Shown here piece after piece: positions 12,636 to 23,228 of a stretch of 64,000 bases of DNA. The notes beneath the pieces are model-generated. The model was not told where the DNA came from. It saw only the letters and a program-made list of their open reading frames with translations, and ran no database searches. The position numbers and the translations under genes are program-made. The DNA is from Astrocystis sublimbata (lineage: Eukaryota > Ascomycota > Sordariomycetes > Xylariales > Xylariaceae): positions 1-64,000 of the forward strand of contig JAJNNY010000091.1 of assembly GCA_022453515.1 (NCBI GenBank), read 5' to 3'. Every line of letters starts with the position of its first letter. Position 1 is the stretch's first letter.

Positions 12636-12936
12636 AAGTTGGTAAGGAGGGGGGGTTGGAATCTCGGCAATAATTACTGGCAGTATGCTCGTACGGGTGA
12701 AACGCAATTTGTTCTACGTAGAAGGTGTTGAATCTTACTGTTCAAATATCAACTCAGCGTTAAGGCGGTATCATGGGATTATATCACGAATGACAATAGA
12801 GAGGCAAATGGTTTAACTAGTAAAATGTTCTTCTTTTATTGACGAGAAGGTACCTAAGTATGCAACGAACGCTTGCGTCCGATTTAGTCCTGAAATCCCT
12901 TTCAACCCCTAGGAATACCATTGAATAAGTCACCCT
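12636..12936. other. Convergent intergenic region
   Basis: Short gap between the acetylesterase and the minus-strand membrane gene. It contains only 3' flanks and a GTACCTAAGTA word. No gene seen. Confidence 0.4.
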
Positions 12937-13275
12937 CTATTGACGAACCCGTCTATTCTGCATCTCCACGGCATTCGTCCCTTCACCGCGACCAGCCTCC
13001 ACATCGGGCTCCTGACGCTTCCGATAATATCTGTCGATAGCGAACCTGACCGCGTAAGTGATCATGGAGATAACTAGGACGCCCAAGGAGATAATTGTGA
13101 AGTACACGGGCAGTTGCACGTACCATTTGCTCCAGATTTCGTCAGCGAGGTCTTCGGCTGTGATGAATCTAGTTGCGGGTAGGGTGGGTGCATCGTTGAT
13201 GGAGTGGAGGGGCGTGTCTAGGGCGGAGGAGACGCCGCTGAGGAAGGCGAGGAGGAAAACTGCGGGGAGAGACAT
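12937..13275 (-). CDS. Small single-pass membrane protein with signal peptide, hypothetical
   Basis: Single-exon frame of 112 residues. Residues 1-18 form a signal peptide (LPAVFLLAFLSGVSSA). A lumenal or extracellular segment of about 35 residues follows, then one strong membrane helix (VYFTIISLGVLVISMITYAV). The cytoplasmic tail is basic then mixed (RYYRKRQEPDVEAG). That layout is a type I membrane protein. The family is not recognised. Support is the coherent topology, the clean ATG and the lack of any competing frame. Confidence 0.7.
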   Translation of the reverse strand: MSLPAVFLLAFLSGVSSALDTPLHSINDAPTLPATRFITAEDLADEIWSKWYVQLPVYFTIISLGVLVISMITYAVRFAIDRYYRKRQEPDVEAGRGEGTNAVEMQNRRVRQ

Positions 13276-13873
13276 TTTGAGTTTGAGATTGTTGGTAGTG
13301 CTGGTGGGAATTTTGGGGGTTTAATTGTTTGTTTTGTAGCGTTGTTGCAGGTTACTTGTTAAGCAGTGATGAGTAAGTAGATGTGAGCTGTGAGCTGTGA
13401 GTTAGGATAAAGATTCTTTCGAAATTGAAGAAAGGGGCCACTTTAAGTATACGAGTCGGGATCTAGAAAGTTACAACAACGTATGGAGTGTTCGAAAACA
13501 AATACACAACTATCATACAAGCTCTTTCATGGGTAGCACTATTTCCACAGTGAGTTACATTGTATTGTCAATCTGGCTCGTAGGGAAACATAACTACAAC
13601 ACTAGAGTGAGAACAATAGGCATGTTTCGAAACACATGTAATTGTTTTCTTTGTGACATGTTTATTGTAGATACATGCACAAGGAAATATTGATGTCATC
13701 TGGGGCACTCGAGCGTGCATAAATAATAGCCAATTAGCCACCAATTTTCTATTCCTCACAACTCACTCATCACAAGAAGAATCACACCAATACACTATTC
13801 CAAGACTTTGCAAAAAAGAGAAAGAGAACAATATCAAGATTTCCGCCGGCTTCAAGCAGACAACACCTTCAAA
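13276..13873. other. Divergent promoter region
   Basis: Upstream region shared by the minus-strand membrane gene and the plus-strand Cys-rich gene. A GTGAGCTGTGAGCTGTGAG short direct repeat lies near 13383. No gene seen. Confidence 0.4.
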
Positions 13874-14521
13874 ATGAATAACGCTCGAATTATGTGGGAA
13901 TGTGGTTGCACCACACTCAAGTCCAGTGGAGAAAACATCACTCATCACACTGATCTCAATAGGCTTCGCGACGCCGAAGAGGGTCAACTGGCAGAGTGCT
14001 CCACCGAGCCCTATTCATGCCCAGAGTGTTTCACACGCCGAGTTCTGCCTACATGGCGTAACCTGAGGGAAAAAGTCCTTCGAGACGTTTCGCAAGTCGG
14101 AAATCTGACGGAGGCCATTGAAGCTGCTAAAAGTGCGTATGATCGGTACGCAAGCAAACATAAAGCCGCACCCACTGATTCGCACTGCGACCCTCAGATT
14201 AAACGTCTCATGGCTGTTCAAAAGGACATGCAGCTCGAATTGGACACTGTCACTATGGAGGAATACATGGCAGGTCGATTCGGAATACGCCCTTCGAATT
14301 TACAATTTTACGTAGATCACTTTTTGTCTCTGAGTGTGGCCACTGATGAGAAGCCGTCTAGTAACCCGGTTATTAAGAAATGTATGGAGCAGCTCGACAA
14401 GGAGGCTGGTGATTCGGTTATCGTTCTTGGTGCCGCGCAAGCTAGGGAAGAGTGGCTTCAAGAGGAGCTCCATGACTGGGTTCGCCTGCTAACTGAACTG
14501 CTGGGACCGACGTCCCTTTAG
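13874..14521 (+). CDS. Hypothetical protein with N-terminal Cys cluster
   Basis: Single-exon frame of 215 residues from the ATG at 13874 (context AAAATG); an upstream in-frame TTG is not used. The N terminus has C10-x-C12, C42, and C49-x2-C52, which could bind a metal ion. The remainder is predicted helical, with an RNLREKVLRDV segment and a conserved-looking GDSVIVLGAAQAREEW segment near the C terminus. Family not recognised. It lies 162 bases before a transposon terminal repeat. Confidence 0.65.
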   Translation: MNNARIMWECGCTTLKSSGENITHHTDLNRLRDAEEGQLAECSTEPYSCPECFTRRVLPTWRNLREKVLRDVSQVGNLTEAIEAAKSAYDRYASKHKAAPTDSHCDPQIKRLMAVQKDMQLELDTVTMEEYMAGRFGIRPSNLQFYVDHFLSLSVATDEKPSSNPVIKKCMEQLDKEAGDSVIVLGAAQAREEWLQEELHDWVRLLTELLGPTSL

Positions 14522-14682
14522 AAATGCCAGATGTTTAGATATTCTGTACATCTCTAACAGCTTTGGTCTCATCCCATGGGGTTCATATCACCATGTCCCA
14601 TGAAATTTCTTGAATACCGCAACTATCTCCTTTTAATCACACTTTCCTAGGCTTTTCCATTTTTATTTTAAAACCAACTTTA

Positions 14683-14733
14683 GCTAACGTCATCCACAAG
14701 CCATCTTCGCACCCAAGCCATCTTCGCACTTTT
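14683..14733 (+). repeat. Left terminal inverted repeat of the pogo-like relic
   Basis: Begins GCTAACGTCATCCACAAGCC and contains two copies of CAAGCCATCTTCGCAC in direct order, separated by one base. It matches the reverse complement of 16502-16552. The right copy differs mainly by C-to-T changes on the aligned strand. Confidence 0.9.
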
Positions 14734-16501
14734 GAACAACTTCTAACCTTTAACATTTACCTACAAATATCTTACCAATTATAACATAACATACAAATCT
14801 ATAGAAGCTAATCTATAGCTTGTAATTCAAGCGAAAAAACACGACCCTTATTTTTTATTATATAAAATTGCTAAAATTTATAACGTTTGCGACCGTACGC
14901 TAGTACAACGTATTAACGGTTTTTAACCACGCTATATTACAAACTAAAGATCGCGAAAACTCGATATATCTAAAAAGGACACGATTGCTAGACGTATACT
15001 CGAGCTAGATTCGCAAGCGTTTCTACCCCGGCTTTAATATATTAAAGAAATAGCTAATATCCTCTGACGCGTTTGATACATAATATTTATAAGCAAGAAC
15101 TAGGCCTCGAACTTTGTATAATAATAACCTAACCTCTAGATATGTTTAAATTGTTGAATTAATTATTAGCGAGCTTTTAATGAAAATCCCGTAAGTTATT
15201 ACATATAGTTTATACTTATAATTAATATAATTGTAAAACATAGTATTATAATTAAAAATATCTATAATTTTAATAAATCGGGGTTTTTAATAAATATAAT
15301 TATAACTAGAATAGTTATAATAAGCTTAAAAAAATATAAAAAACCTAAGTAGGCCTAGCAAAAAGGTAGAGAATAGGTTATAGTAGTTTAAGCTATTAAT
15401 TCTTAAGGCTGGGTAGTACTATTATATATTATTTTCGCGGGTATATATTACCTCGCGTTTTAGTATCGCGATACTACTTTACTATTTAACTGGGTTATTA
15501 ATCTTTTAAGTAATAGTTAAACTATAAATAAAATAGGCGTACGATAGCTATAGTACTTCGATTTATATACTTAAAGCCGTACAAAGGGTATAAAACGCCT
15601 TTTAATCCTTAATAGTTACAAAAGCTACTACTCGATGGATTTTAAGGATTATTATAAAAATAACGGCATAGTTACCCTTTATATGCCTGCCTATTTATTA
15701 CATGGACTCTAGCCTTTTAATCTAGTATTTTTTAATATACTAAAACGCTTCTACTTGTTATATATCAAGGATCTAATGCGGTAATATCAAACCTATATTA
15801 CAAAGGAGGATTTTTTAGCCAGGTTTTTAAAAGTATTTACGGGTATTTTTATAAAAAAAAACATTCGATTAAGATTCAAAGCTATTAAACTTGTTTTTTT
15901 AGATATAAAAAGGGTAATTTTTTCGTTAGATATAAAAGAAAACGAAAAAACTCCCTTTATTAAGCCCGAACTATAACCCTTAACTTGGACTTTTAAAACA
16001 CCTACTACCTCCTTTAAAACCTTAGAACAGTTAATTCTTATTAAAAACAGTGTCCAAAAGTATCAAAAGAGCTTACTAATACCGATTTTGGAATTAATTA
16101 ATTTAATTACGAAAGCTATACAAATTATAATATATAAGGTCGCCCTCCTATACTAAAAAAACAAAAAACTTCGCAAAACTAACTATATTCTTAATAAACG
16201 TTGCAAAATAAAAAACAAGCGATTAGTATATAAAGGACCTCTTACTATAAAGGATTCTTAAGTTTTATAAGAATTAAAAAGCGATAAAGATATTAAATCG
16301 GTAGTCCAAGGTGAAAATAGTTGTTCTATAAAGAGGGCTCATGGCGGTCCGCAACATTGTGGTATATGTGGCAATACCGGGCATAATGTGCAAATATATC
16401 AAGTAGAAGTAGAAACCTCTGAAAAAGACGATTCTAATTGATTTGAACTATTTTAACTATATTATTGTTATGTTTTTAATAATAGCGTGAAATAAATGTT
16501 A

Positions 16502-16552
16502 AAAAGTGCGAAGATAGCTTGGGTGTAAAAATGGCTTGTGGATAACGTTAGC
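16502..16552 (-). repeat. Right terminal inverted repeat of the pogo-like relic
   Basis: Reverse complement reads GCTAACGTTATCCACAAGCC and continues with the same double subrepeat, with transitions at several C positions. The expected TA target duplication is visible at the left edge (TTTA before GCTAACG) but not immediately after the right edge (AATA). Confidence 0.9.
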
Positions 16553-17300
16553 AATAAAAAAAAACTTTCTTAATCTTGTAAAATAAAATAAAGATTTCTT
16601 TAGTGCAACAAGTGGTTCGATGTATACCTTGCTTGCGACCCTGTGTATCGCTAGAAACGTGCTAACTCGTACATAAAAGCTCATAACTTGCTGCCTCGTA
16701 AATAAGTCTGCCGGAATAGGGCACAAGAGCTATGTCTGTATATTGGACGAAATGGCCTTTCGACAGTAAGAGTCTGGCTTTTGCCTACAGGTAATTATGA
16801 AAGCCGAAACTGACAATAAATATCCTTGTCTCGGGTGGTCAGCGGTATAGAAAGGACGGTGTAAATACATATTCCATACTTTACCCAGGTACAGTACCGC
16901 TGATTCAATTAGGAGCTCCTAGTGGCTGGCCCTCACGACTTATGTTATCGATGAGCACCATTTGTTCTCCTTGATATCATAGACGCCCCAATCCCTTCTA
17001 CAGTCATTTTGATGATGATGTAGCATGTTGGCGTTATGAACCCTGCAGAGGCGCGGGGTAGCCGGCACCCCCCCGTGCCTTCAACCCTTCAGAAACCAGG
17101 TCGCGCCGACGCGCATTGAGTTCAGGCTATATATAATGTCTTGTTTTCTAGACTATTGGACGAAAATGTTCATACCGGCATACTATCTATAACGAGAAAT
17201 TGGAGACTTAAGCCGTCGATTGCACCTGTCTGGTGCAATTGTGCGCTGATTGCGCAAGACTCACACAAACACTAACCACCTAACAATCCGATATACGACC
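16553..17300. other. Intergenic region before the catabolic cluster
   Basis: No gene. It contains the hyphenated palindrome annotated separately at 17220-17238 and the 5' leader of the CMD-like gene. Confidence 0.4.
17220..17253. promoter_or_regulatory. Candidate operator: paired palindromes upstream of the CMD-like gene
   Basis: TTGCACC-TGTCT-GGTGCAA (17220-17238) is a perfect 7-bp inverted repeat with a 5-base spacer. It is followed at once by TGCAATTG and by GCGC-TGATT-GCGC. These lie 50-80 bases upstream of the start codon at 17301. Related GCAATTGC words occur upstream of other genes of the cluster. Function is inferred from position and symmetry only. Confidence 0.35.
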
Positions 17301-18171
17301 ATGGCAAAGAACAACGATCATGCGAAACTAAAAGAAGAGTTCGACAGCAAACTAGGACCCGATGCATTTCACGACGGGTGGCAAGCCCTCCTGAGAATCG
17401 ACCCTGCATTCTTCTCCGCCAGCGTCTCGCTCGCAAGCGTGCCGCGCAGCAAAGCGCACCTCTCGCGCAAGGAGCAGGCGCTGATATCCCTTGCTGTCGA
17501 CTGCGCTGCCACCCATCTCTACGCACCCGGCATCCGCGAGCACGTCGCAGCAGCAGCGAGAGAGGGCGCTAGTAGAGATGAGATCCTCGAAGTCATTGAA
17601 CTGTCGAGCACGTTGGGCATCCACGCTTGCAATATTGGAGTCCCGCTGCTGGTTGAGGTGTTGAAGGAGGAGGGGAAATACCTTGAGGATATCACAAGGC
17701 CGTTTGATGAGATGCAGCTGGGTCTACAGAGGGACTTTACGGCGAAGCGGGGGTACTGGCATACTTTCTGGGAAGACTTCTTGAGATTGGACCCCGAGTT
17801 CTTTGCGGCATACTTGGATTTCTCGAGTCTACCGTGGGTGAAAGACGTCGAGGGTGGCGTGGGGCAGGGTAAAGGTGCACTTGAGCAAAAGGTATAGTCT
17901 CATTCGGAACTAACGACTTTCGCGATGCACTCAACATATTCGGGTTTTACTAACTTGAGATTAGATGAAAGAGCTCGTATACTGCGCTTTCGATGCGGCC
18001 TCGACCCATCTCTACGTCCCTGGACTGAAGCTACATATGCGCAATGCGCTGGGTTATGGTGCAACTCCCCAAGAGATACTAGAAGTACTAGAACTAGCTA
18101 CATTGCTGAGCTTACACACGGCGCACGTGGCAGCGCCCATCATTGAGGAGCTAACCCGAGCATCTGTATAA
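17301..18171 (+). CDS. Carboxymuconolactone decarboxylase-like protein with two tandem domains
   Basis: Two exons, 17301-17891 and 17965-18171 (donor GTATAG, acceptor TTAG), give 265 residues. Two CMD-like repeats are visible. Repeat one includes KEQALISLAVDCAATHLYAPG and DEILEVIELSSTLGIH. Repeat two includes KELVYCAFDAASTHLYVPG and QEILEVLELATLLSLH. CMD/AhpD-fold proteins act in gamma-carboxymuconolactone decarboxylation or as thiol oxidoreductases. The AhpD CxxC pair is not present in either repeat (HACNIGVP and HTAHVAAP instead), so a redox role is unlikely. It is the first gene of the catabolic-looking cluster. The exact reaction is unknown. Confidence 0.85.
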
Positions 18172-18236
18172 GGGACGGCTTTTGGTAGTCAGGATTTAGC
18201 CCGCGTCGGCATCATCAAAGATGAATATTTCCACTT

Positions 18237-20104
18237 CTAAATCTGGTATTTGAAGTCCGGCGCTCTATCAGTGTACATTTCCTCAGACAACGTAGTCCCT
18301 TCAGCGTTCATCTTGTCTTTGAGTGCCTGGCGTCTTCTGTATATCATGCGTAAAACCCACCATGAGAGCCAAGCGAACGTCAATGAACCTAGAGACCATG
18401 CGTGGCCGAGTGTAAAAGCAGGTCCAGCACCGGACTGATAGATTTGACCTGAGATGACACCGCCGATGTTGGTGAGGGTCAGTTGAATGCCGAGACTTGC
18501 TGCACGCTTCCCGTCGGGTGCGCAGTTTGCCGAAAGCCAAGCGCTAAATGAGGATGCGCGGTCAGGACATCCACTGATTAGATCCAGGACACTCGGATTG
18601 GTGGCTTACATGTTACTCCCTGTGCAGAAGAAGCACGGAATGGCTATAAGATAGGTAGCAAAGTATCGGACCCCCGAAGACACGTCGGAAAGCAGTATCG
18701 CATACCCGATAATACCAAACGGGGCGTATATCACTAGCGGCAGGAAGCGGGCAGTGTATCTGTCGGACAGAATTGCGCCAGCACCGCACACGATGGCACC
18801 CCAGAGATTCACGGGAATAACCAGATACTGCGCTTGCACGGTTGAGAAGTTGAATCCATCTTTGATGATGATTGGCAAGAATGTACCGAAACCTGAAATC
18901 GGTGATCAGTTGATATTGCATTGCCATCAAGTAATACTTCCTCGACTACGTACCATAAAGGATGGTCACGACTGCAATTTGTATGACAGCGTGTATCCAA
19001 CTCTTGACATCTTTGGCAGCTTCCCTGATGTCGTTCTTTGTGTAGTGTCCCGAGCTACCACTGTAGGAGCTCATCTCTTCGTCGCGTAACCGCATGAGAG
19101 CTTTCTGCTCCTCGTTCAGAAAGTAGGCCGTCTCGTAGTTTCGTGGGATAAGCATGTAGCAGCAGCCGGCCCAGACAACTGTGATTAGGCCTTCAATGAT
19201 GTACAGCCTGTTATGAGAACGCCTGTTAAACTTGGGATCGTGCAGACGCAATCGGGCATTACAAGTGCTTACCATCGCCATCCTGACATTCCTGACAGTC
19301 CATCAAGATGCAAGATAGCCCAAGCCAAGAGGCCGCCAAAGGCGCCAGAGAGCGCAGATGCGACTATCATGCACAGTCAAAATATGCGCAAATGAGTATT
19401 TAGGCGCTGGAACTGCACTCACTGAACAGGAAACCGATGCGTACACCTAGTTCTTCACGCTTGTACCAGTTGCACAACAATAGCGTCAAGGCGGGGAACA
19501 GACAGCCTTCGAAGAATCCGAGGAGAAGACGCGTGACGACGAGCGGCGCAAACGAGCGGATGAAGCCAGTGAAGAGGCATACGAGACCTGATTTCGATAT
19601 CGAGAGGTTAGTGGGATGCTCTCACGGCTCGAAGATCCCGTCACCAGTTCTCAACTGTGAGGTAGCGAAACCATCTTACCCCAACACAGTGTAATGGCTG
19701 GTATGAACCGGCCGAAGCGAAGGCGCTTGACGACAAGCGAGACAGGGAATTCGGCGACTATGTATGGGATGTAGAATATCGAGACGGCGGTCTGATAGAT
19801 TGTATGCTCGTGTTAGAAGCCTGTATACAGGGCAAATAAAATGGTGGCTGCGCACATTGAACTGAGTGCCTTGTAGATTGATCTCCTGGTTCATTCCTTG
19901 CGTCGCGGCGAAACCGATGTTGCCTCGGTCGAGGTAGCTGATTATCATGAGAAGCATGACTACAGGCGCAATGAAGCAGTCTAGGCGGCGGACGAGGGCT
20001 TTCTCCTTGCGACGCCGGTCGTCGATTTCGGGATTTATATATTCATCTTGAATGATATCGTGGGATTCGATCTCGAGCTTGCAATCCGACTCCGTGCCTG
20101 CCAT
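18237..20104 (-). CDS. MFS permease of the anion:cation symporter type (allantoate/Tna1-like)
   Basis: Plasma membrane transporter, likely importing an organic anion. It is split into several exons by short introns: start MAGTESDCKLEIES at 20104, stop at 18237. The first exon ends near MNQEINLQGTQFN. Further exons read FYIPYIVAEFPVSLVVKR, FEGCLFPALTLL, an internal loop YETAYFLNEEQKALM, then FGTFLPIIIKDGFNFST and GVISGQIYQ. The DRGNIGFAATQGM stretch after helix one and the WYKREE loop are typical of the Dal5/Tna1-type family. It lies between two CMD-family genes and is convergent with the first, so it is the probable uptake system for the cluster substrate. Internal exon edges were not all fixed. 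Confidence 0.85.
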
Positions 20105-20827
20105 GATCTTTACTAGATGCGAAGACAAAGAGGTCGAGAAATTTGGGTACAGAAATCTATTGCGCTTCCCGTTCAAAATTGCAATAATACATGTTCATTG
20201 GCCATGAGGGAACGTCCACGACGGTTTGGGATATTACGCTCCCCGATATGAATCGATATCGTCAATATTGTTGTGCACATACCTACCCCTCATCACCAGA
20301 AGCTTACATGGCTCTATGCAAGGGTTAATAGACGGTGCTGACATCCATAGGCGGTGTAAGGACCTCATCCAGAAGGCTGGTTCGCGCAGACTTCAAGAGA
20401 GTTAGTCTTCTGACGGCGACACCCCGCGTAGCACAATCATGCCTGTCAAAGTCCGTCCCGAACTGCGGAATCTCACCTCGCCATGATAGTGAGCCGTGTC
20501 CTATTGGCCGTCTGCCCATGCTCGTACCTTACGCGCAGGTCTTGGTTCACCCGTTGACTTCTCCAACTAGGTACTGTAGCATTCATTCATCCTAAAGCCA
20601 ACGTGAGTGCGGGGAGTCGGTAGAATATGATGCAATTGCAGTGTGATCATGTATTGTCCCCTCACCATGGCTCGCTTGGCTTGCGATTATAACACCGCAA
20701 TTGCGAGCGCTTGGGACTGTGCCGCAAATTCAACCAGGTATCGCCCTCTCACCGCTTACGAGGAGCTGCACTTCCCTTGTCTCTAAACCATCGAGTCCTA
20801 TACACCGATTCACCCCGCACCTTCAAC
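20105..20827. promoter_or_regulatory. Divergent promoter between permease and CMD gene, with GCAATTGC palindromes
   Basis: The region holds two 10-bp perfect palindromes: TGCAATTGCA at 20631-20640 and CGCAATTGCG at 20696-20705. The second is about 120 bases before the CMD start. Both share the GCAATTGC core. No coding gene is supported. Confidence 0.4.
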
Positions 20828-21274
20828 ATGAGCACCGATCCGAAGTTCGACGACCTTCACAAGCAACTCTTCGACGAAGGCCTCAAGGTGCGCCGAAGCG
20901 TCGTCGGCGACGCATACGTCGACCGCGCTCTTGAGAATGGCTCAAGCAAATTCTCCCGGCCGGGCCAGGAGCTCGTGACGGAATGGTGCTGGGGCTATGC
21001 CTGGACGCGCCCGGGACTCGAACGGAAGCAGCGCAGTCTGCTGAACATCGGTATGCTCATGGCGCTCAATCGGGCGCCGGAGCTGGCGGTTCATATCAGA
21101 GGCGCGAGAAACAATGGCCTCACTGAGCTGGAGATAAGGGAGGCGATCCTCCATTGCACCACATACTGCGGCGTCCCGGCTGGAGTGGATGCTATGAAGG
21201 TGGCGGAAAAGGTGCTGAATGAGATGGCTGAGAAGGGCGAAGCGACGAGGGAGCTTGGCGGCAAAGCAGCGTAG
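20828..21274 (+). CDS. 4-carboxymuconolactone decarboxylase-like protein
   Basis: Single-exon gene of 148 residues, the normal length for a one-domain PcaC-like enzyme of the protocatechuate branch of the beta-ketoadipate pathway. Family blocks are present: [39 protein letters not shown] and [15 protein letters not shown], with the active-site His region intact. The ATG at 20828 is chosen because upstream in-frame sequence lacks family similarity. The neighbouring permease, ADH and MBL-fold hydrolase suggest degradation of a ring-cleaved aromatic or a lactone. The true substrate is not shown by sequence. Confidence 0.9.
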   Translation: MSTDPKFDDLHKQLFDEGLKVRRSVVGDAYVDRALENGSSKFSRPGQELVTEWCWGYAWTRPGLERKQRSLLNIGMLMALNRAPELAVHIRGARNNGLTELEIREAILHCTTYCGVPAGVDAMKVAEKVLNEMAEKGEATRELGGKAA

Positions 21275-21487
21275 CTTCAAGAGCGCTAGTGATGCAAGAT
21301 TGCGAGTTTAGTACTGTAGCTTAGACTCAGGGACTGGGTTGGCTTAAGTTCCAAGTCAGGTTGCCGTCGCAACGAACGAGGGTAACATCCAACAAGCTAC
21401 AAATTCACATTGATGAGCGCAAAGACAAGAGCTTCAATCACAGATCCTGGATCACACAATATTGTTTCTCTCTTAATAAGAGAGTTG

Positions 21488-22627
21488 TTAATCTGGTAAA
21501 GACATGTCAATGACCAGTTTCCCACCTTCCCCTTTATGATAATCATCCACCAATTCGTTCAGCTTTGACAGGGGGTATGTTTTGATCAGTGCTCTCACGC
21601 CATGGTCTGCAGCGAAACGTAGAACTTCCCTCAACACCGTGTTGCTCCCTACTAGGCTACCCACAACGGAGATGTCTCGAAAGACAATGTCGTGGGTGTC
21701 GATCCGAAAGCCACTTTCCGGAAAAGACACGACAACACATCTGCCGTGATTCCTGAGGAGCCCGACGCCATAGTCGAAACCTTTCTGGCTCTCTGGTAGG
21801 ATGATGACGGCGTCAAGTCCCATGTCTCCCCTCTCCCTCTTTTCGTCTTCATTTCCCACTTCAATAGCAACATCATGTGCGTTCTCGGATCTTGCATCGA
21901 CGATTCTGGCCCCTGTGCCAAGACTGCGGGCCAACTGTAGTGGGCCATCTGCGTTGTCGACTCCGACAACCTTCAGACCCATCTTCGAAGCGAATTGCAG
22001 TCCCAAATGACCGAGTCCACCGCCGCAGCCTACAATGCCGACGCGTTGCCGGGGCTGAAGAGCGCACCGCTTTAGCGCATTGTAAATCGTAACACCAGCG
22101 CACATAAGGGTTGCCGTATCAACCGCCGATAAGTGATCTGGGATGGGTGCGATCTGACGGCTATCAGCGATCGCATATTCTCTGAAGCCTCCATCTCCAC
22201 TTATACCATTGTTGATAGCGTGCGGACAGTTCACGGAATATCCAGGTGGGTCGTCATCGGGGCAGTCTGGCGTCGGACCGGCTGCGCATTCATAACAGGT
22301 GCCGCAAGGGTGGAATGAGCGTCCTGGAACGCCGATTCTGTCGCCTATCTTCAGATCCGATGCTGGGTTCTCGGGCAATGCGACAACGGTTCCTGCGAAC
22401 TCGTGGCATCCTACATGTGGAAAGTTCGAGGGATATGGCTTCATCTGCCCTGCAGCTAGAACGGCGTCTGTGTGGCAGTAGGAGGCCGCGTCGACCTTGA
22501 CAAGCACATCGTAGGGTGAGCTCATGACAGGAAGAGGGACGGTGCGAAGGGCATAGGCTGTGTTGAAAGCGTCTAGAAACTGGGCTTTCATGGACCCAGG
22601 TAGCGCTGAGGTGCTTGGTGTTGTCAT
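21488..22627 (-). CDS. Zinc-dependent alcohol dehydrogenase (MDR superfamily)
   Basis: Single-exon gene of 379 residues. The catalytic zinc ligands are in YCHTD and GCHEFAG (GHE-type motif with Cys before His). The structural zinc lobe has four Cys (CGTCYECAAGPTPDC and a later C). The Rossmann dinucleotide site is GCGGGLGHLG, followed by VVGVDNAD, where an acidic residue at the end of beta-2 suggests NAD preference. It would oxidise an alcohol or reduce an aldehyde in the cytosol. The lobe between the zinc site and the Rossmann fold carries a DDDPPGYSVNC insertion. Convergent with the CMD gene and divergent from the MBL-fold gene. Confidence 0.93.
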   Translation of the reverse strand: MTTPSTSALPGSMKAQFLDAFNTAYALRTVPLPVMSSPYDVLVKVDAASYCHTDAVLAAGQMKPYPSNFPHVGCHEFAGTVVALPENPASDLKIGDRIGVPGRSFHPCGTCYECAAGPTPDCPDDDPPGYSVNCPHAINNGISGDGGFREYAIADSRQIAPIPDHLSAVDTATLMCAGVTIYNALKRCALQPRQRVGIVGCGGGLGHLGLQFASKMGLKVVGVDNADGPLQLARSLGTGARIVDARSENAHDVAIEVGNEDEKRERGDMGLDAVIILPESQKGFDYGVGLLRNHGRCVVVSFPESGFRIDTHDIVFRDISVVGSLVGSNTVLREVLRFAADHGVRALIKTYPLSKLNELVDDYHKGEGGKLVIDMSLPD

Positions 22628-23228
22628 TTTTGCTGCTCTTGATTTTCAATCTTCCAGTTAAAGAGGTTCTAACTACCTTTGACTCAAAGGACCTCCTATG
22701 ACGATGGGTTCTAAGTTATTTTTGCTTTACTTGAAGTGACAGATTGACATTCCCTCCAGACGTGGTTCACACTTGAAGTCAATTGCGAGTGAGGGGAAGC
22801 AATACGTACATATCACCTTAGAAGAACCCCAACCGATACCCAAGAGCTACTACTGTACTACAGTGTCTCGTCTCATTTGTTGTTGCAATTTGCCGACTTT
22901 TTGACAGCTACTATGCTTGATGGTCTCAATCCACACTGTCTGACGCGGATAGGCGCGGCAGTGTACATCAATCAGATCGACCACCTTGATGCGTACAGCT
23001 ATATAGCTGAGTAGTAAAGCGACTTTTACTTCTTGACGCGACACACCTCCAACTGCACCTAGCTCTCATATTGGTACCGCTTAAGCGGAATAGCAACAGC
23101 AGTCAAAAAGGCAATCATTGAGCAAAGCTATAGCTGACCTTCAACGATCTGCCCGCGTTCTAGCTCTTGATCTCGACCGAAGACCTGCTTCAGGAAGATA
23201 GCCAACAGACCATCATACGTATGAGAAA
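22628..23228. promoter_or_regulatory. Divergent promoter between ADH and MBL-fold hydrolase
   Basis: Contains TCAATTGCGAG at 22779-22789, which shares ten bases (CAATTGCGAG) with the palindrome upstream of the CMD gene at 20699-20708. No coding gene is supported here. Confidence 0.35.

Larger units (their letters stand above)
14683..16552 (+). mobile_element. RIP-degraded pogo/Fot1-like DNA transposon relic
   Basis: A 1,870-bp AT-rich block is bounded by matching terminal inverted repeats of about 51 bp. In the plus direction the conceptual translation, full of stops, still shows transposase pieces. Near 14985 there is a helix-turn-helix-adjacent string like IARRILELDSQAFLPRL, then RAFNENP-like text. 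Near 16345-16437 there is a zinc-knuckle-like tail HCGICGNTGHNVQ ending at a stop. That gene order and total length fit Tc1-mariner-superfamily pogo/Fot1 elements with a DDE_1 transposase. Heavy TA enrichment and many stops fit RIP. No gene product is possible from it. Confidence 0.85.

Noticed and set aside
16499..16726. Minus-strand frame spanning the right transposon TIR
   Set aside because: Crosses the TIR and has no recognisable features.
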